From positions 1 to 16,582 of the forward strand of contig JABJKO010000352.1 in assembly GCA_018660305.1 (NCBI GenBank): 16,582 nucleotides of DNA, given 5' to 3'. The notes under the pieces were generated by a model. The model did no database searches, was not told where the DNA came from, and worked only from the letters and a program-made list of their open reading frames with translations. Shown piece after piece: positions 13,360-16,582 of this stretch. The DNA is from Rhodospirillaceae bacterium. Lineage in GTDB: Bacteria > Pseudomonadota > Alphaproteobacteria > MPNO01 > UBA2964. The position numbers and the translations under genes were made by a program. The first letter of the stretch is position 1; each line of letters opens with the position of its first letter.

Positions 13360-15411
13360 CTAACCCACAGCCTGGGTTTTGCGTATTCCTTCAGATGGCG
13401 TTTCGGCCCCCTTCAAAGGGCCTGGTTCTATCAGCTGCTGGATTGTTAAATCGTCGAGGGTCAGACGGATCGACCGCGACATCATAGGGAAGACCTTGGG
13501 CCGTCCCAACCGGCCGCGATAAAGTACGCTGTTCGGCCTGCCGCCAGAGCGCGCGCTGATCTGTTTGTTGAGAACCATCGCCAGACGGCTGGTCCCGCCA
13601 TTTTTGTCCGACGCGGCATCGCATCGCGCATAATGGGCAAAGATCACCGGCGCGAGGGCGGGCTGCATGGCAAACCCCAGCTTCGTCAATGTCAGCCAGA
13701 ACCGTTGTATGGCCTGCCCGGATTCCAGCAGCGCCTGAACCGATATGTCGCGTCCCGCCGTCTCACGCCGGCGGAGGGTGAAATGAGCGGCGCAAAACAA
13801 CCCCGGGATCAAATCAAGCTGGATCCGCGGTTGGACCGAGCCGAACAGGTACCGGTTGAGAAATTTCATGCGTGACCAGGATTTCATCGCCCCGCGCATA
13901 AGCTTAAGGGTCATGTTATCGAGACCGACCGCGCCTGCCGGTATGCCCGTCCGGCTGAAGGTATTGTCCCAATCGATCACCCGCTGATGGACTTTGAAAG
14001 CGGATTCCAATCCCAGCCGCAACGCCGTCGATTTCATATTGAGCCGGGACTCGCGAAGACGGTCAGGCAAATCAATATGCCACTCCATATCAAGCGTATC
14101 GCCAAGCGCTGTCTCGAGTTGCTGTTTGACGTCATCGGTCAGCGGCGTCAGCCCATAGGGCCGGCGATCCACCGAGCGGATTTCCAGATAGGAAAACAGC
14201 GGATCGGAAACGACATCGGGTGAACGCGGAACTTCTACATCAATTCGGTGCGAGCGGCCCGCGCCGCCGGCGTAACGCCAGCGCAACGTACGGCCCAGTT
14301 CATTGGCCGAAATACGCAGTGTTTCCAATAACATACCGGCAGACAACAATGTGGGCTGCCCGTCATTGTAATCATAGACGTCGTCGTCCTTGCTGGTGAG
14401 ATGCACGGTGAGGCTTTCCTCGCCGGTGATCTCGAAGCGCCAGGGCTGGGTATTGTCGCCACTGGGCGCCCAGCGGGCGTGAAGGAGAATGCGGTCCATG
14501 TCGCCGCCGATTTCGGCGTCGGTCTGCTCGATGGGGCGGGCCTTGGCGGCCATCTGCGAAAAGACACGGTAGCCGATCTGGCGTTTCAGCGTCTGCAATG
14601 GCCCGCGGTTGCCCCAGCGAAGTTTGCCACGGGTCCATTTCGACCGAAACGCATCGAACTGATGGAACCAGGGAGCAGCATAGACCCGTCCCCGGCCGGT
14701 AAGAATTTTCACCGCCTCGGCCGCGATAACCCCGGTGCAGAGCTGGATCGCCGACACCGTGGATGGCGCCCTTCGACCGGACAAATTCGTGCGGCTGGGG
14801 TCGATCAGATAGGGCCGATGATAGGCCTTGGGGACCAGGCCAACCAGAAAGTCCACGTACTGGCGATCCACAGAATGGCCGTCGAGACGAAAATAGTCAT
14901 CAAAACTCATGCCATCCGGCATGAATATCAGATAACCCGTCCCAAGACCGATGGGCGCCGCGGTTACCACGGGAATGCCGCGTTCATGACAGCGTCGAAA
15001 GACAGCGCAGCGCACGTCGAGGACAAAGAAATCCAGACCGTCCACATACAAATCCACACCATCGAGAAACGCATCGATGTTGTCGTCGTTCACACCACCG
15101 GAAAACAGTTTGAGATCGATCTCTGGATTGATGTCGCGGGCCATCTCGGCCATGACGTCGGTCTTGTTCCGCCCCAGAGTCGACATGGACGCCCCGACCT
15201 GGCGGTTGAAGTTAGCCAGTTCAAACTGATCGAGGTCGGCGAGATGAAAATGACCAATACCGAGACGGGCCAGCGTCAAAACATGGGCGCCCCCGACCCC
15301 GCCCAGGCCGGCAATCGCGACGCGTTTTGCCCAGAGCTGTTCCTGCTCTAACTCGGTAATCCAGCCGATATTACGACTGAAGGCTTCGTGGCGATCAAAC
15401 GATATGGTCAT
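13360..15411 (-). CDS. ThiF/MoeB-type E1-like adenylyltransferase fused to a nitroreductase-like flavin domain
   Basis: This 683-residue protein has two domains. Residues ~10-245 form an E1-like ThiF/HesA fold: GLGGVGG nucleotide-binding loop (35-41), Asp59/Asp61, NFNRQ with the arginine finger Arg70, Lys83, and the VDGLD segment (123-127). Such domains adenylate a carboxyl terminus or carboxylic acid. The zinc-binding CxxC pairs common in ThiF/MoeB are absent. From ~300 a nitroreductase-like domain begins with APSGDNTQPWRF (315-326), a typical FMN-binding segment, and runs to ~640. The same architecture is known in mycobacterial Rv1355c (annotated moeY), whose role is unclear to me, so molybdopterin synthesis should not be assumed. 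The ATG at 15411 gives a start 20 bases after the stop of the upstream TPR gene, so the two are probably one operon. Domain calls are firm; the substrate is unknown. Confidence 0.85.
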   Translation of the reverse strand: MTISFDRHEAFSRNIGWITELEQEQLWAKRVAIAGLGGVGGAHVLTLARLGIGHFHLADLDQFELANFNRQVGASMSTLGRNKTDVMAEMARDINPEIDLKLFSGGVNDDNIDAFLDGVDLYVDGLDFFVLDVRCAVFRRCHERGIPVVTAAPIGLGTGYLIFMPDGMSFDDYFRLDGHSVDRQYVDFLVGLVPKAYHRPYLIDPSRTNLSGRRAPSTVSAIQLCTGVIAAEAVKILTGRGRVYAAPWFHQFDAFRSKWTRGKLRWGNRGPLQTLKRQIGYRVFSQMAAKARPIEQTDAEIGGDMDRILLHARWAPSGDNTQPWRFEITGEESLTVHLTSKDDDVYDYNDGQPTLLSAGMLLETLRISANELGRTLRWRYAGGAGRSHRIDVEVPRSPDVVSDPLFSYLEIRSVDRRPYGLTPLTDDVKQQLETALGDTLDMEWHIDLPDRLRESRLNMKSTALRLGLESAFKVHQRVIDWDNTFSRTGIPAGAVGLDNMTLKLMRGAMKSWSRMKFLNRYLFGSVQPRIQLDLIPGLFCAAHFTLRRRETAGRDISVQALLESGQAIQRFWLTLTKLGFAMQPALAPVIFAHYARCDAASDKNGGTSRLAMVLNKQISARSGGRPNSVLYRGRLGRPKVFPMMSRSIRLTLDDLTIQQLIEPGPLKGAETPSEGIRKTQAVG

Positions 15412-15431
15412 ATGGGGACTACCCTATGATC

Positions 15432-16582
15432 CTATCCACCCAGTTTCTTGAGAAGCTTTTCAGCCGCCTTCCGGGATCGGAACGAATTATTCTTCGGCAA
15501 AATTTCCTCAAGGATAGATCGTGCTGCATCAATATTCCCAACACGTTCAAGAGCCCGCGCCGCATTAAAACTGATTTCCGGGCTATTCGGTGCGCGTCTT
15601 CTCGCCGCTGTCAGAATTTTCGCCGCCCGCTTATTATCGCCGTCGGCCAACAAAATTACGCCATAAGTATCGAGCACCGCCGGTTGGGTGGGCGCTAACT
15701 TATAGGCCTTCTTAGCAAAAGGGAGGGCTTGTTCGAACTTATCCATCCTGTTCAAAGAATCAGCTAGATTGTTGAGAAATATCCAGTTTTCAGGCTGCAT
15801 TTCGTGGAGGGTCAAAAATTCCTTGCTGGCTTCTTCGAACTGGCTAAAAAGCATATGGTTGTTAGCGAGCTGGAATCTGATTCTGACATCATTTGGATTT
15901 TTCTTTAGCCAATTCCGCAGCGTTTCCAGGCCTGTTCCACGGCCTTTCGCCCGCATCTGCGCCATCGCCAAGAGCGATGTCAGCGTGGGAGATCCGATCA
16001 CTTTGTGGGCTTCGCTAAGAGGCTTGATCGCCTCTTCCGGTTTGCCTTGGAGTAATGCCAAACGGCCCTGCATCACACGGACCTGTGGGCTGTCGGTTGC
16101 TTCCGCTGAGAGGTCGCTTATAATTTCTGATGCCTTCTTCAGTTTGTTTTGGCGAAGTAATACGTCTGCAAGCCCCATTTTCGAGGGCATGTGCTTTTGA
16201 TCAATAGACCAAGCCGCCTCAAATTCTCTTTCCGCGCTCGACCAGTCGGCCAGAGCACCATAACTACCCGCCAAAAGAAATCTCGCATGCACCGACTTCG
16301 GCTTCACGGTTGCGAGCGCTTTTAGGGTTTCGTTGGCGTCCTTGAACTTGCCCAGCCTAGTCTGCGCCTGTCCTAAAATCTCCAATATTCCAGGATTATT
16401 TTGGTGGATGAGAGGTGCGCTTTTCGCAAGCAAGTATGCTTTCTCTACGCGCCCGGTACTCAATAGAAGTTGGGCCAGAATTTGACGCGGACGAAGATCC
16501 TCCGGATTGGCCTCCAACATCTTTTCAAACGTTCTGATCGCTCCGTCACTGTCGTTGAGTTGGAGTTGGACTTCCGCAAACA
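15432..16582 (-). CDS. prsT: TPR-repeat protein, probable PEP-CTERM system lipoprotein PrsT, C-terminal part
   Basis: About 383 residues are visible. The frame is open to the right edge, so the ATG at 16520 is internal and the N terminus lies outside. It is built almost wholly of ~34-residue tetratricopeptide repeats (A-x-x-x-x-x-A-x-x-x-P patterns), a scaffold for protein-protein contacts. The last repeats, with LADSLNRMDKFEQALPFAKKAYKLAP, LDTYGVILLADGD and a final APNSPEISFNAARALERVGNIDAARSILEEIL, resemble the C terminus of PrsT, the long TPR lipoprotein of exosortase systems. The lipoprotein signal cannot be checked here. It is followed after 20 bases by the ThiF-nitroreductase gene. The region looks visibly more AT-rich than the neighbouring genes. 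A generic TPR protein remains possible, but the PEP-CTERM context supports PrsT. Confidence 0.68.
   Translation of the reverse strand, partial: FAEVQLQLNDSDGAIRTFEKMLEANPEDLRPRQILAQLLLSTGRVEKAYLLAKSAPLIHQNNPGILEILGQAQTRLGKFKDANETLKALATVKPKSVHARFLLAGSYGALADWSSAEREFEAAWSIDQKHMPSKMGLADVLLRQNKLKKASEIISDLSAEATDSPQVRVMQGRLALLQGKPEEAIKPLSEAHKVIGSPTLTSLLAMAQMRAKGRGTGLETLRNWLKKNPNDVRIRFQLANNHMLFSQFEEASKEFLTLHEMQPENWIFLNNLADSLNRMDKFEQALPFAKKAYKLAPTQPAVLDTYGVILLADGDNKRAAKILTAARRRAPNSPEISFNAARALERVGNIDAARSILEEILPKNNSFRSRKAAEKLLKKLGG

Noticed and set aside
14401..15351. 316-codon plus-strand open frame
   Set aside because: It is antisense to the ThiF-nitroreductase gene, which has clear family motifs; the plus-strand translation does not resemble a protein family.

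Overview
The window is GC-rich and densely coded, with Gram-negative features: PEP-CTERM sorting signals, a large membrane FadE, and sigma-54 promoters. I infer a proteobacterium, more likely alpha than beta or gamma, but nothing here fixes the taxon. No rRNA, tRNA, CRISPR array or insertion sequence was seen.

Region 1 (1-6642, plus strand) is a compact long-chain fatty-acid beta-oxidation operon. It holds the 3' end of an acyl-CoA ligase (fadD), a thiolase (fadA), a fused 3-hydroxyacyl-CoA dehydrogenase/enoyl-CoA hydratase in the FadN domain order, and a long FadE-type acyl-CoA dehydrogenase. Gaps are 10, -1 and 32 bases, so co-transcription is likely. A 20-bp perfect palindrome and a possible 27-codon micro-ORF follow it.

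Region 2 (6911-13294, plus strand) is a PEP-CTERM/exosortase-associated output region. Two paralogous acyltransferases of the PEP-CTERM-associated N-acyl amino acid synthase (FeeM/autoinducer-synthase-like) type are followed by three tandem paralogous secreted proteins of about 300 residues. Each secreted protein has a signal peptide and a C-terminal PEP-CTERM anchor (PEP in the first, PEA in the other two). The second acyltransferase and all three secreted proteins each have their own near-perfect -24/-12 sigma-54 promoter. Upstream of these lie six copies of a 17-bp element, YGTCGGWRKWYTTTACA. For all three secreted-protein genes the promoter-proximal copy begins exactly 81 bp before the TGGCAC box. 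The other copies sit 31, 52 or 64 bp further upstream, close to whole helical turns. This looks like one enhancer-controlled regulon, probably for the PEP-CTERM response regulator PrsR, which is not in the window. The three long gaps (7772-8245, 9065-9650, 10581-11181) hold these control elements, terminators and, for the first secreted-protein gene, an unusually long leader.

Region 3 (13360-16582, minus strand, convergent with region 2) is a two-gene unit. It holds the 3' part of a TPR protein resembling the C terminus of PrsT (PEP-CTERM system TPR lipoprotein) and, 20 bases downstream, a 683-residue fusion of a ThiF/MoeB-type E1-like adenylyltransferase with a nitroreductase-like flavin domain.

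A working model (inference): sigma-54 plus an enhancer-binding regulator co-induces a set of envelope-sorted PEP-CTERM proteins and an enzyme making a long-chain N-acyl product. The neighbouring acyl-CoA operon and the ThiF-nitroreductase fusion could supply or modify acyl or amino-acid substrates. Exosortase, PrsK and PrsR are not in the window.
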